Source: Dielma fastidiosa (GTDB lineage: Bacteria > Bacillota_I > Bacilli_A > Erysipelotrichales > Erysipelotrichaceae). From it: a stretch of DNA of 54,955 nucleotides. Position 1 is the first letter of the stretch; the number at the start of each line of letters is the position of its first letter. The notes beneath the pieces were generated by a model. The model was not told the DNA's origin. It did no database searches and saw nothing but the letters and a program-made list of their open reading frames with translations. The stretch spans positions 225,245 through 280,199 of the forward strand of contig NZ_HE578925.1 of the NCBI RefSeq assembly GCF_000313565.1. The letters are read 5' to 3'. This document shows, one piece after another, positions 9,201 through 18,350 of the stretch. Position numbers and translations under genes: made by a program.

Positions 9201-9977
9201 ATGAAAATTTTATTTGTTGGTGATGTGGTTGGCAGTGTCGGCCGCCAGATGGTGATCGATACAATTCCGCATCTAAAAGAAGAAAAAGCGATTGATATGG
9301 TGATCTGCAACGGTGAAAATGCTGCCCATGGCAAGGGGATTACCAAGAAGATCTACAATCAGCTGATCGCCGCCGGCATTGATGTGATTACAATGGGAAA
9401 TCATACTTTTTCTAAAAATGATATCCTGCTGTTTATCGATGAAGCCGATCGGCTGGTCAGACCGATGAATATGGAGCCGACGGAACCTGGGCAAAGCACT
9501 TGTGTGGTCCAAATCGGCGGTAAAAAAATCGCAGTAAGCAATCTCAGCGGTGAGGTGTTTATGAATAATATCACAGATTCACCGTTTGCCTGCATGGAAG
9601 ATATTTTAGAGGCATATGAAGATTGTGATCTGCATGTTGTTGATTTGCATGCCGAGGCTACCAGTGAGAAGATAGCGTTTACTTATTGCTTCGCGAACCA
9701 GCTGGCTGCCGTTGTCGGTACGCATACCCATGTACAGACTGCCGATGAACGGATCGTTGACGGCTGTGCCGCGATCAGTGATCTTGGCATGTGCGGCCCT
9801 TACAACAGTGTGCTGGGGCGTGATATTGATGAAGTGATCGCGCGTTTTACCGGTGAAAAGACGAAATATACAATGGCGTCAGGCCCTGGTATCTTCTGTG
9901 GCTTGATCGTAGAAATTGATGATATCAGCAATCGCGCAGTCAGCGTTGAACGGATACAAATTAAGGAAGAAGTGTAA
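9201..9977 (+). CDS. ymdB: YmdB-family metallophosphoesterase
   Basis: Dimetal calcineurin-like phosphodiesterase; in Bacillus the homologue influences biofilm and motility switching and hydrolyses 2',3'-cyclic nucleotides or cAMP in vitro. The 258-aa protein shows the expected metal ligands: Asp8 in FVGDVVG, Glu39-Asn40 in NGENAAHG, Asn67-His68 in MGNHTF, and GTHTHVQTAD further on. It begins 2 bases after the rny stop. The neighbourhood with RNase Y suggests a shared role in RNA turnover, which is inference. Confidence 0.93.
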   Translation: MKILFVGDVVGSVGRQMVIDTIPHLKEEKAIDMVICNGENAAHGKGITKKIYNQLIAAGIDVITMGNHTFSKNDILLFIDEADRLVRPMNMEPTEPGQSTCVVQIGGKKIAVSNLSGEVFMNNITDSPFACMEDILEAYEDCDLHVVDLHAEATSEKIAFTYCFANQLAAVVGTHTHVQTADERIVDGCAAISDLGMCGPYNSVLGRDIDEVIARFTGEKTKYTMASGPGIFCGLIVEIDDISNRAVSVERIQIKEEV

Positions 9978-9999
9978 ATTTGCACTTCTTCTTTTTTTT
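9966..9999 (+). terminator. rny-ymdB terminator
   Basis: GAAGAAGTG / CACTTCTTC stem (9 bp) with an 8-T tail. The ymdB stop codon lies in the loop. Confidence 0.92.
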
Positions 10000-10041
10000 C
10001 TTCAGTGATTGATTTTTATTCAGTTTCCAGGCTTAAAATAC

Positions 10042-10069
10042 TTGCAGTAGATACAACTTATGTTATAAT
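10042..10069 (+). promoter_or_regulatory. Ferredoxin gene promoter
   Basis: TTGCAG (10042-10047), 16-bp spacer, TATAAT (10064-10069). Confidence 0.75.
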
Positions 10070-10097
10070 AGTTAAGAAAGAAAAAGGAGGATTTATC

Positions 10098-10271
10098 ATG
10101 CCAGTAAAAATTAACGAAGATACTTGCATCGGTTGCGGTGCTTGTGTAGGTGTTTGCCCAGTTGGTGCATTGTCAATGAACGATGACTCTAAATCAACAT
10201 GTGATGAAGGAACATGTATTGATTGCGGTGCTTGTGTATCAACTTGCCCAGTAGAAGCCATTTCACAATAA
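10098..10271 (+). CDS. 2[4Fe-4S] bacterial ferredoxin
   Basis: Small soluble electron carrier of clostridial type. The 57-aa protein has two CxxCxxCxxxCP motifs, Cys10/13/16/20 and Cys40/43/46/50, plus a spare Cys35. The start at 10098 follows AAAGGAGG; the upstream reading would run through the promoter. It is monocistronic, between its own promoter and terminator. Such ferredoxins serve as low-potential donors in anaerobes, and radical SAM enzymes such as MiaB (downstream) and the YjjW-type activase need reduced clusters, but a dedicated link is only inference. Confidence 0.95.
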   Translation: MPVKINEDTCIGCGACVGVCPVGALSMNDDSKSTCDEGTCIDCGACVSTCPVEAISQ

Positions 10272-10294
10272 ACCAAGCCTTGCTTGGTTTTTTT
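10270..10294 (+). terminator. Ferredoxin gene terminator
   Basis: AAACCAAGC / GCTTGGTTT with CTT loop and T run. It starts at the ferredoxin stop codon and ends 28 bases before miaB. Confidence 0.92.
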
Positions 10295-10322
10295 GGGCTT
10301 TAATTTTAAAGGAGAAAATAGA

Positions 10323-11771
10323 ATGAAAGTACATGAAGATTGGATGAAGCCTTCTTTAAAGGAAGCACAAAAAAGAACGGATCAACAGGCTGCGATTGAA
10401 AAGAGTCTGTTTAATATACCATTTGAAGCACGTAATATCGGCTGCGGCCGTAAATATTTCCTGCGTACCTACGGCTGTCAGGCTAATGAACGCGATGGTG
10501 AAACCATTGCCGGTATTCTTGAGGAATTAGGCTTTGAACAATGTCATACACCAGAAGAAGCTGATTTTATTTTGCTGAACACATGTGCGGTGCGAAAAAA
10601 TGCTGAAGATAAGGTTTTGGGAGAGCTGGGTTCATTAAAACGCCTGCGCAAGACAAATCCTGATCTATTATTCGGCATGTGCGGCTGTATGGCTCAGGAA
10701 GAGGAAATCGTCGATACAATCATCAAAAAATATCCGCATGTGGATTTGGTGTTTGGTACACATAATATTCATCGTCTGCCGATTCTGCTGTATCAGGCAA
10801 TGATGGCCAGAGAGAAAACGATTGAAGTTTATTCAAAAGAGGGCGAAGTTATTGAAAATCTGCCGGTGAAACGCTTTGGTACCCATAAGGCATGGGTCAA
10901 TATCATGTATGGCTGTGATAAATTCTGTACATACTGCATTGTTCCGTATACCCGCGGCAAAGAGCGTTCGCGCACCGTTGAGGATATTTTGGATGAAGTG
11001 AGAGAACTAAAGGCGGAAGGCTTTAAGGAAGTGACGCTGTTAGGGCAGAATGTCAATTCCTATGGGAAGGATCTGCAGCTGGTGGGCGGCTTTGCCGGCT
11101 TGCTTGAAGAAGTCGCGAAAATCGGTATCCCTCGAATTCGTTTTACAACCTCGCATCCATGGGATTTTACAGATGAAATGATTGATGTAATCGCTCGTTA
11201 TGATAATATCATGCCGTTTATTCATCTGCCGGTTCAATCAGGCAGCAATGAAATTCTTAAAATCATGGGACGCCGCTATACGGTAGAACAATACCGCACA
11301 CTGTTTGATAAGATTGTGTCTAAAATTCCAGGCGTTGGTTTTTCAACGGATATCATTGTTGGTTTTCCAAATGAAACTGATGAACAGTTCCAAAAAACTT
11401 TAGAGCTTGTTGATTATTGTCAGTTTGATAATGCCTTTACCTTTATTTATTCACCGCGTGCCGGTACACCGGCAGCCGCGATGGCGGATAATGTCAGCTT
11501 AGAAGTAAAACAGGATCGTCTGAATGAATTAATGGAGCATACAAATCGTTATGCCCGCTTGAAGAATGAGGCTTATGCAGGCCGCGTCGTGAAGGTCTTG
11601 GTCGATGGACCGTCTAAGAAAAATGAGCGAGTTTATTCAGGCTATACAGAAACTAATAAGCTTGTCAACTTCACAGCTGATCAGTTGATTCAGCCAGGTG
11701 ATATCGTCGAGGTTCAGATCACGGATGTAAAGACTTGGTCGTTGGACGGAGAGGCAATTAAAAGTGAATAG
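10323..11771 (+). CDS. miaB: tRNA-2-methylthio-N6-isopentenyladenosine37 methylthiotransferase MiaB
   Basis: Radical SAM enzyme that adds a methylthio group to i6A37 of tRNAs reading UNN codons; the Phe and Ser(UGA) tRNAs in this window are of that class. The protein is 482 aa from the ATG at 10323, 8 bases after GGAG. It has the N-terminal UPF0004 cluster cysteines Cys52, Cys88 and Cys122, the radical SAM motif Cys198-x3-Cys202-x2-Cys205 (CDKFCTYC), and a C-terminal TRAM domain (about 415-482). An N-terminal extension of about 40 residues is normal for Firmicute MiaB. Confidence 0.95.
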   Translation: MKVHEDWMKPSLKEAQKRTDQQAAIEKSLFNIPFEARNIGCGRKYFLRTYGCQANERDGETIAGILEELGFEQCHTPEEADFILLNTCAVRKNAEDKVLGELGSLKRLRKTNPDLLFGMCGCMAQEEEIVDTIIKKYPHVDLVFGTHNIHRLPILLYQAMMAREKTIEVYSKEGEVIENLPVKRFGTHKAWVNIMYGCDKFCTYCIVPYTRGKERSRTVEDILDEVRELKAEGFKEVTLLGQNVNSYGKDLQLVGGFAGLLEEVAKIGIPRIRFTTSHPWDFTDEMIDVIARYDNIMPFIHLPVQSGSNEILKIMGRRYTVEQYRTLFDKIVSKIPGVGFSTDIIVGFPNETDEQFQKTLELVDYCQFDNAFTFIYSPRAGTPAAAMADNVSLEVKQDRLNELMEHTNRYARLKNEAYAGRVVKVLVDGPSKKNERVYSGYTETNKLVNFTADQLIQPGDIVEVQITDVKTWSLDGEAIKSE

Positions 11772-11787
11772 TTGTTCACTTTTTTTG
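11761..11787 (+). terminator. miaB terminator
   Basis: AAAGTGAA / TTCACTTT stem with a 7-T tail, overlapping the miaB stop codon. Confidence 0.88.
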
Positions 11788-11813
11788 TTATTTTTAGCAA
11801 GTAGTGGTATAAT
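11785..11813 (+). promoter_or_regulatory. Promoter of the rnjB-ftsK-yjjI-yjjW operon
   Basis: TTGTTA (11785-11790), 17-bp spacer, TATAAT (11808-11813). It directly abuts the preceding terminator. Confidence 0.75.
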
Positions 11814-11879
11814 ATGCATAGCGACTTATACTAATAGATTTGAAATATAATTTGATAGAAGAGCATAAAGGAGGAACTT

Positions 11880-13544
11880 ATGGATCAAGTACGCATTTTT
11901 GCGCTTGGTGGACTCGATGAAAACGGCAAGAACATGTTTGTAGTCGAAGTAAATGAAGCGATTATTCTGATTGAGGCAGGATTGAAATTTCCTGATTCTG
12001 ATCAGCTGGGGGTGGAGTTTGTCATCCCTGATTTTAGTTATTTAATAAAAAATAAAGACCGTGTAAAGGGGATATTTATCACTCATGGACACGACGATGT
12101 GATAGCGGCGCTGCCTTATCTGCTTAAGCAGATCAAGATACCGGTTTATACTGGCGCGCTGACCGCTAATATTCTGCATGATATGCTGAAAAAAGAAGGC
12201 ATCCGCGATGTGAAAATTCACAAAATAAAGCGAACCAGCCGTCAGAATGTCGGTGGTGTAACCGTGAGAACATTCCCGATGACGCATGCTTATCCGGACA
12301 ATTTTGGTGTAGCTATTGAAAGCAGTCAGGGGTATATCGTTTATACCGGTGAGTTTATCATCGATTATGATGTTCTTGAAGAAGAATATATGTGTGATTT
12401 GAATGAGCTAAGTGAAATTGGTAAAAAGGGTGTTTTGTGTCTTCTGAATGAATCGGTTTCTGCAGATAAGGAAGGCCATACAGCGCCGAAGCATCGCGTT
12501 ACGAATCTGATTGAACCGATTTTTGAAGGTGCAGAGCATCGTATTGTGATTTCTGCTTATCGTCAGAGCTTATTCAGAATCATTGAAATCATCGATCTGG
12601 CTAGAAAATTTAATCGTAAGATTTTCTTTTATGATAAAGAATTGCGCGCATTGTTAAATCAGATGGAGATATTAGGCTATTATAAGCTGCCTCGTGAAAT
12701 TGAATTAACTGAAAAACAATTTGATGATGCGATGGATGATGTTGTTGTCTTGATTTCTGACAGCGGTAAGAATTTGTTCAGGAAGATTCAAAACATTGCT
12801 ATGCATGAAGATAAGAATATTAATTTCCGCAGTGATGATACGATTATTATTGCTTCACCGGTGGTTAGCGGTACAGAATTAGAAGCGGCGAATATGGAGA
12901 ATGAGATTTACAAGGAAGGCGGCAAGCTGTTTTCTTTGAAATCGAAGACGGTTTATTCTATGCATCCGTCCAGTGAAGACTTAAAAATGATGCTGTATCT
13001 GTTTAAACCAAAATATTACATTCCGGTTAAAGGTGAATATCGTCATTTAGTTGTGAATGCTAATCTTGCGACTAAAATGGGTTATCGGCCGGATAAAATC
13101 GTGATTTTAGATAATGGTCAGATTGCGGCTTTTGAGAATAAGGTGCTTAAGTCAGTGGCTGATCATATCGAGCTGGAAGATACGATGATTGACGGTAAGG
13201 AAAACTGGGATGTTACCGGTGTTGTTTTAAAAGATCGTGAGCTGCTTTCAACGGATGGGGTAATGATTGTTGGTGTATCAATCGATGCTAAAACGAAGAA
13301 AATTATCGGCGGCCCGGATGTTCAGACACGCGGCTTGATTTATTTGAAGGATGCGGACTATATCGTGAAAGAAGTCGGCAATATCTGTGAAAATACGATT
13401 GAAGCTGAGGTTAAGGATCATGTCTATGAGAATTTGGCAACCCGCACGAATATTCGTGATAAAGTAACTAAATATTTAATGAAAGAAACTGGCAAGCGGC
13501 CAATGGTTCTGCCGGTCATTATCGAGATTAATAATAAAGCTTAG
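11880..13544 (+). CDS. rnjB: RNase J2-like metallo-beta-lactamase/beta-CASP protein with degenerate active site
   Basis: RNase J proteins are 5'-3' exonucleases and endonucleases of mRNA and rRNA. This 554-aa protein has the whole RNase J fold: the MBL domain, a beta-CASP domain, the PKYYIPVKGEYRH segment and a C-terminal domain. The zinc site is incomplete. The usual HGHEDH is HGHDDV (His69, His71, Asp73 kept, second-site His74 replaced by Val), TGDF is TGEF, and the beta-CASP histidine segment is SAYRQSLFRI. That pattern resembles Bacillus RNase J2, the weakly active partner of J1, whose gene also lies just upstream of the ftsK homologue. A catalytic J1 is expected elsewhere in the genome. 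Confidence 0.88.
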   Translation: MDQVRIFALGGLDENGKNMFVVEVNEAIILIEAGLKFPDSDQLGVEFVIPDFSYLIKNKDRVKGIFITHGHDDVIAALPYLLKQIKIPVYTGALTANILHDMLKKEGIRDVKIHKIKRTSRQNVGGVTVRTFPMTHAYPDNFGVAIESSQGYIVYTGEFIIDYDVLEEEYMCDLNELSEIGKKGVLCLLNESVSADKEGHTAPKHRVTNLIEPIFEGAEHRIVISAYRQSLFRIIEIIDLARKFNRKIFFYDKELRALLNQMEILGYYKLPREIELTEKQFDDAMDDVVVLISDSGKNLFRKIQNIAMHEDKNINFRSDDTIIIASPVVSGTELEAANMENEIYKEGGKLFSLKSKTVYSMHPSSEDLKMMLYLFKPKYYIPVKGEYRHLVVNANLATKMGYRPDKIVILDNGQIAAFENKVLKSVADHIELEDTMIDGKENWDVTGVVLKDRELLSTDGVMIVGVSIDAKTKKIIGGPDVQTRGLIYLKDADYIVKEVGNICENTIEAEVKDHVYENLATRTNIRDKVTKYLMKETGKRPMVLPVIIEINNKA

Positions 13545-13557
13545 CAGGAGGTAGACC

Positions 13558-15900
13558 ATGGCCAAAACGAAGAGGAAGACACGTCCGGCAGCAACTAAAG
13601 AAGATAAAGAGGTTTTGATTTATATTTATGCGCTGCTGATTATCACATTATCGATCATTGGTCTTTTGAATATAGGGATTGTCGGTGAATTTTTGAATCA
13701 GGTTGTCCGTTATTTCTTCGGCAGTCTGTATGGTGTAGTTTATGCCGGTATTATTTTTGCTGCGGTGATGATGATGCTTCGCCATGACATCAAAAAGTTA
13801 AAGCTGAGGCCTGCATTTGGCGCCTTCTGTCTGTTTTGCGCATGGCTGCTGCAGACATCAGCTCCCCAGGACACTTCAATCACTGGCATGACAATATTTA
13901 GTGAATATGTGAAGAACTCGTTTATGATATTTCGCGGCCAGCTGCCTACAACGGTTGGCAACGGCGGTTTGATTGGGGCTTTTCTTTATTCATTGTCAAC
14001 CCTGCTGTTTGATAAGATTGGTACTTTAATCTTCAGTGTGGCATTATTGCTGCTGGGTGTGTTAATGTTTGCCAATAACAAATATGTTCAGGGCTTTTTC
14101 AAACGCTGTACGTTATTATTTAATTCTTTGATGAATAAGCGTCAAAAACAAAAGCGTGAAGCGAAGCCAAAGAAGACAAAGACGGTTAAAGTCATGGAAG
14201 ATCAGGAAGAATTTGATATGGATGTCTTAAACGCAAATCAAAATCAGAGTAAATTTGATTTTCTTGATCTTGAGGCAGATGAATTTAATGATCTTGAGGA
14301 GCCGGCAGTTCATGAAGAACCAGCAGCTCATTATGAAACATTATCTGCAGAGCCGCTTAAGCATGCAGAACCAGTTGAACAGGATATTTTAAAAAGTGTG
14401 GAAATCCCGCAGGTTAAAGAGGAAAAGCAGGAAGAGGCTTTTGTTTCAGTATTTGAAGAGGATTACACAAATTATAAATTACCAAGAATTACCTTGCTGA
14501 ATGAGAATGCAAAGAATACAAGATCATCCGTGAACATAAAGGCCGCTAAAGAGAGCGGTGATAAGCTGATGCGGATTCTTGATGAATTTGGCGTAAAAGC
14601 TACATTGATGGAAACACATATTGGGCCAAGCGTTACTAAGTTTGAGGTAAAACCTGATTTAGGTGTTCGTGTCAGTAAAATCAGCAATCTTCAGCATGAT
14701 ATAAAAATGGGATTGGCGGCCAAGGATATTCGTATCGAAGCTCCGATTCCAAGCAAGTCTGCCGTTGGTATAGAAATTCCTAATATTGAGAAGACGACGG
14801 TTGGCATGAAGGAATTGATGAAAAATGTCCCTGAAAAATATGCGGACAGTAAATTGCTGTTTGGTTTAGGGAAGGATTTATTAGGCAATTGTGTTTACGG
14901 CGAATTAAATAAGATGCCGCATTTGCTGATTGCCGGGGCTACCGGTTCAGGGAAGTCGGTATGTGTGAATTCAATCATCGTTTCTATCTTAATGCGGGCT
15001 AAGCCGGATGAGGTTAAGCTGCTGCTGATTGATCCGAAGAAGGTTGAGTTTACGATGTACGCACAGGTTCCGCATTTGCTGGGGCCGGTGATCACTGATG
15101 GTACAGAGGCGTCTACCGCGTTAAAAGTTGTTGTTAATACGATGGATAACCGCTATGAATTGTTCTCTCAGGCGGGTGTCCGCAATATCAGCGGTTATAA
15201 CAAATATATTGAAGAGCATCCAGAAGAAGGTTTGAAGAAAATGCCATGGATCGTTGTTGTGATCGATGAGCTTGCTGACCTGATGCTGGTTGCCGCTAAA
15301 GATGTTGAAGCAAGTATTCAGCGTATCACTCAGCTGGCTCGGGCTGCCGGTATTCATTTGATTGTCGCTACTCAGCGGCCTAGTGTGGATGTTATTACCG
15401 GTATCATCAAAGCCAATATTCCAAGCCGTATTGCCTTTGCGGTATCCAGTGCGATCGATTCAAGAACGATATTGGATCAGCAGGGAGCTGAAAAGCTGCT
15501 TGGTATGGGAGATATGTTATATATTCCTGTCGGTGAGCAGGTTGTGACCCGTGTTCAGGGTGTGTTTGTTTCAGATGAGGAAGTGCGTAAGGTCTGTGAT
15601 TTTGTCAGCGCTCAGGCACGGCCGAAGTTTGATGATGCGTTTATTCGACTGCAGCTGATCGATAGTGGAAGCGGTTTAATTGATTCTTCTGATGATCCGT
15701 TGTATGATGAAGTTAGGAACTTTGTCATTCAGTCACAAAAGGCCAGTACCTCGTTTATCCAGCGTAAATTCAGCATTGGATATTCCCGGGCTGCCCGGCT
15801 GGTGGATGTGCTGGAGGAGAATGGCGTAGTTGGGCCTGCAAGAGGAAGCAAGCCTCGTGAAGTTTACATAAAGAAAGAGAGGACGGATAGCGATGAGTAA
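13558..15900 (+). CDS. ftsK: DNA translocase FtsK/SpoIIIE
   Basis: Septal ATP-driven pump that moves chromosome ends clear of the closing division site. The protein is 780 aa. It has about four to five N-terminal membrane helices between residues 19 and 173, an acidic low-complexity linker (about 190-310), the alpha domain, the RecA-like beta motor with Walker A GATGSGKS (460-467) and VVVIDELADLM, and a winged-helix gamma domain at about 705-765 (SFIQRKFSIGYSRAARLVDV), which would read KOPS/SRS-type sequences. RBS AGGAGGT. It overlaps the next gene by 8 bp. Confidence 0.96.
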   Translation: MAKTKRKTRPAATKEDKEVLIYIYALLIITLSIIGLLNIGIVGEFLNQVVRYFFGSLYGVVYAGIIFAAVMMMLRHDIKKLKLRPAFGAFCLFCAWLLQTSAPQDTSITGMTIFSEYVKNSFMIFRGQLPTTVGNGGLIGAFLYSLSTLLFDKIGTLIFSVALLLLGVLMFANNKYVQGFFKRCTLLFNSLMNKRQKQKREAKPKKTKTVKVMEDQEEFDMDVLNANQNQSKFDFLDLEADEFNDLEEPAVHEEPAAHYETLSAEPLKHAEPVEQDILKSVEIPQVKEEKQEEAFVSVFEEDYTNYKLPRITLLNENAKNTRSSVNIKAAKESGDKLMRILDEFGVKATLMETHIGPSVTKFEVKPDLGVRVSKISNLQHDIKMGLAAKDIRIEAPIPSKSAVGIEIPNIEKTTVGMKELMKNVPEKYADSKLLFGLGKDLLGNCVYGELNKMPHLLIAGATGSGKSVCVNSIIVSILMRAKPDEVKLLLIDPKKVEFTMYAQVPHLLGPVITDGTEASTALKVVVNTMDNRYELFSQAGVRNISGYNKYIEEHPEEGLKKMPWIVVVIDELADLMLVAAKDVEASIQRITQLARAAGIHLIVATQRPSVDVITGIIKANIPSRIAFAVSSAIDSRTILDQQGAEKLLGMGDMLYIPVGEQVVTRVQGVFVSDEEVRKVCDFVSAQARPKFDDAFIRLQLIDSGSGLIDSSDDPLYDEVRNFVIQSQKASTSFIQRKFSIGYSRAARLVDVLEENGVVGPARGSKPREVYIKKERTDSDE

Positions 15901-17398
15901 AGTTTCAGAAATTATTTCTAATCCAACTTTAACTTATGCTCAGCAGGTTTTGGCGTTAGCCAGACTTGCGGAAAGTGAAGATGACACATTAAAACTCGAT
16001 GATGAATTCAAATTAGCATTAAAAGAACATACGATTTGTGACTTGGGTGAGGGAAATGCGCCGTATCGGCCGCGTTATATTGTTCCTGATTATGATTTGT
16101 TCATGGAGAAGGGCTGTAAATTTTTAGAGCTGGATCCGCCTAAAGATCTGTTAGAAGCTGTAAATAATCTGTTGATTTTTTATAAGCATGTACCTTCTAT
16201 TACTTCATTCCCTGTCTATTTGGGAAACTTTACTACAATGTTTGAAAAATTTGATGTGGATGAAGCAGAAACAAGAAAAGTAATGCGTTTGTTTTTAAAG
16301 CATATCGATAAAACGCTGACTGACTCTTTCGTACATGCGAATATCGGTCCTAAGGATAATCGTGTAACACGTATTATTCTTGATTTGACAGAGGAAATGC
16401 AGCTTGCAATTCCAAATATTTCTTTATTATATGATGAAAACGAGACTAGCGATGAATTAGCTTTAGCCTGCATTAAATGTATGCTTGCTACTTCAAAGCC
16501 AAGCTTTGCAAATCATGCGATGTATAAAAAAGAGCATGAAGGACCCTATGCGATTGTCAGCTGCTATAATGCGTTAAAGGTTGGCGGCGGCGGATATACA
16601 TTACCGCGTCTGCGTCTCTATGAAATCTCATTAAAGGCTGCTAATGTTGATCAATTTATGAATGAGGTACTGCCGCATTATTGTGAATTGATTTTCCGCA
16701 ATATTGATGCGCGTATCCGTTATATTGTTGAGGAAAGCTCCTTCTTCAAATCAAACTTCTTAGCTACTGAAGGCTTTGTAAAGCGTGAAAACTTTACGGG
16801 TATGGTGGGTGTCGTAGGTCTTGCAGAGTGCTGCAATCATTTGCTTGGCATTGATGATAAGGCTAAGGGCTTCGGCAATAATGAAGAAGCAAATGCTTTA
16901 GGTGAGCGTATCTTAGATAAAATCAATGAATTGGTACATGCACATCACGGCGTTTATTGTGAAGGCTGCAACAACATGTATGTGATGCATGCACAGGTAG
17001 GTATCGATACTGACGGCATGGAGGATTCACCAGGCGCCAGAATTCCAGTAGGCTTTGAACCAGAGCTCTATAAGCACATTCAGGTTGAAACAAAGATGCA
17101 TAAGCATTTTGTATCCGGTATCGGTGATATTTTCAAATTTGATGATACATGGAATAATTCAAAGGGTGCGGTGCTTGATATTATCAAGGGAGCCTTTAAT
17201 TCAGGAATGCGTTATTTCACAGCTTATAATGCGGATAATGATGTTGTGCGCGTCACCGGTTATCTGGTAAAGAAGAGTGAAATTGAAAAGCTGAACAATA
17301 ACAAGACCAGTCTTAATAACTGCAGTGCCTTCGGTCAGGGAGCTGCCAGAGATTCACATGCTTTAGACCGCCGTGTTTATAATGAAAGCGGCAGTTAA
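15893..17398 (+). CDS. yjjI: YjjI-family glycyl radical enzyme (substrate unknown)
   Basis: Anaerobic enzyme of the glycyl radical class; the YjjI family has no established reaction. The 501-aa protein carries the C-terminal radical motif RVTGY with the predicted radical Gly456, 45 residues from the end. A cysteine-bearing segment VGLAECCNHLLG lies in the middle, where glycyl radical enzymes have their active-site loop. It is shorter than pyruvate formate-lyase (about 760 aa), as expected for YjjI. Its partner activase follows with a 17-bp overlap. The gene overlaps ftsK by 8 bp, so it is embedded in a division/RNA-decay operon, which is unusual. It should be destroyed by oxygen, supporting an anaerobic host. 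Confidence 0.85.
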   Translation: MSKVSEIISNPTLTYAQQVLALARLAESEDDTLKLDDEFKLALKEHTICDLGEGNAPYRPRYIVPDYDLFMEKGCKFLELDPPKDLLEAVNNLLIFYKHVPSITSFPVYLGNFTTMFEKFDVDEAETRKVMRLFLKHIDKTLTDSFVHANIGPKDNRVTRIILDLTEEMQLAIPNISLLYDENETSDELALACIKCMLATSKPSFANHAMYKKEHEGPYAIVSCYNALKVGGGGYTLPRLRLYEISLKAANVDQFMNEVLPHYCELIFRNIDARIRYIVEESSFFKSNFLATEGFVKRENFTGMVGVVGLAECCNHLLGIDDKAKGFGNNEEANALGERILDKINELVHAHHGVYCEGCNNMYVMHAQVGIDTDGMEDSPGARIPVGFEPELYKHIQVETKMHKHFVSGIGDIFKFDDTWNNSKGAVLDIIKGAFNSGMRYFTAYNADNDVVRVTGYLVKKSEIEKLNNNKTSLNNCSAFGQGAARDSHALDRRVYNESGS

Positions 17399-18218
17399 TA
17401 AGATTATTTCGTTTTCTAATGTAGACGGTCCCGGCAACCGCTGCTCAATCTTTTTTCAGAGCTGCCCGTTTCGCTGTTTATATTGTCATAATCCTGAAAC
17501 GATTAATATGTGCGTCAACTGCGGCGAGTGTGTAAAAACATGTCCGGTGCAGGCGCTTCAAATGGTAGACGGCAAAGTGGTTTGGGATAAGAAGCTATGC
17601 GTTGAATGTGATACATGCATTAAAACATGCAAGCATTTGGCATCGCCTAGAATCAGCTGGATGAGCGTTGAGGATGTGGTTGAGCATATCAAATCAATTA
17701 AGCCGTTTATCCGCGGTATTACAGTAAGCGGCGGTGAATGTATGAACCATGCTGATTTTCTTCTGGAATTATTCAAGGAAACGAAAAAACTTGGCTTAAC
17801 TTGTCTGATTGACAGCAATGGCTACTATGATTTTGAAGATTATCCTGAATTGATGGCTGTTTGTGATGGCGTCATGCTTGATGTTAAAGCGATTTCTGAT
17901 GATTTTCATTATTTTGTCACGGAACAGCATAATGCGATGGTTCTGAAAAATCTGCGTACCTTATTGGCAATGCATAAGCTTGAAGAGGTCAGAACCGTTG
18001 TTCTGCCGGGTTACGAAGATGAAAATACAAAAACTGTAACTGGTGTTTCTGAAATCATCAAGAGTGAATGCCGTTATAAATTACTGAAGTATCGTTATTT
18101 TGGTGTACGGGATGCCGGCGTGAAGATTTTTGGCGAGAGTATCGTAAGCCATGATGAGCTTGTGCGCTGTCAGAAAATCTGTGAAGAGCATGGCTGTTCA
18201 ACAAGCGTTATTATATAA
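17382..18218 (+). CDS. yjjW: YjjW-family glycyl radical enzyme activase (radical SAM)
   Basis: Uses S-adenosylmethionine and a [4Fe-4S] cluster to make the glycyl radical on its partner YjjI. The 278-aa protein has the radical SAM triad Cys28-x3-Cys32-x2-Cys35, then two ferredoxin-like quartets, Cys44/47/50/54 and Cys73/76/79/83, that likely deliver electrons. The usual GGE-type SAM-binding motif follows as VSGGECM. I use the ATG at 17382 rather than a GTG at 17373. There is no strong ribosome-binding site, so translation is probably coupled to yjjI by the 17-bp overlap. Confidence 0.88.
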   Translation: MKAAVNKIISFSNVDGPGNRCSIFFQSCPFRCLYCHNPETINMCVNCGECVKTCPVQALQMVDGKVVWDKKLCVECDTCIKTCKHLASPRISWMSVEDVVEHIKSIKPFIRGITVSGGECMNHADFLLELFKETKKLGLTCLIDSNGYYDFEDYPELMAVCDGVMLDVKAISDDFHYFVTEQHNAMVLKNLRTLLAMHKLEEVRTVVLPGYEDENTKTVTGVSEIIKSECRYKLLKYRYFGVRDAGVKIFGESIVSHDELVRCQKICEEHGCSTSVII

Positions 18219-18247
18219 AAATTAAAGACTGATTTGTTTCTCTCTTG

Positions 18248-18271
18248 AGAGGCTCATTGAGCCTCTTTTTT
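18248..18271 (+). terminator. Terminator of the rnjB-ftsK-yjjIW operon
   Basis: AGAGGCTC / GAGCCTCT stem with ATT loop and a 6-T tail, 30 bases after yjjW. Confidence 0.92.
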
Positions 18272-18350
18272 GTTAATTTACCTTTATTTTTACTGTGTCA
18301 TGCGTTAAAATAAGAATATTGTTTATACTAAGAAACAAGGAGGATTTTCG

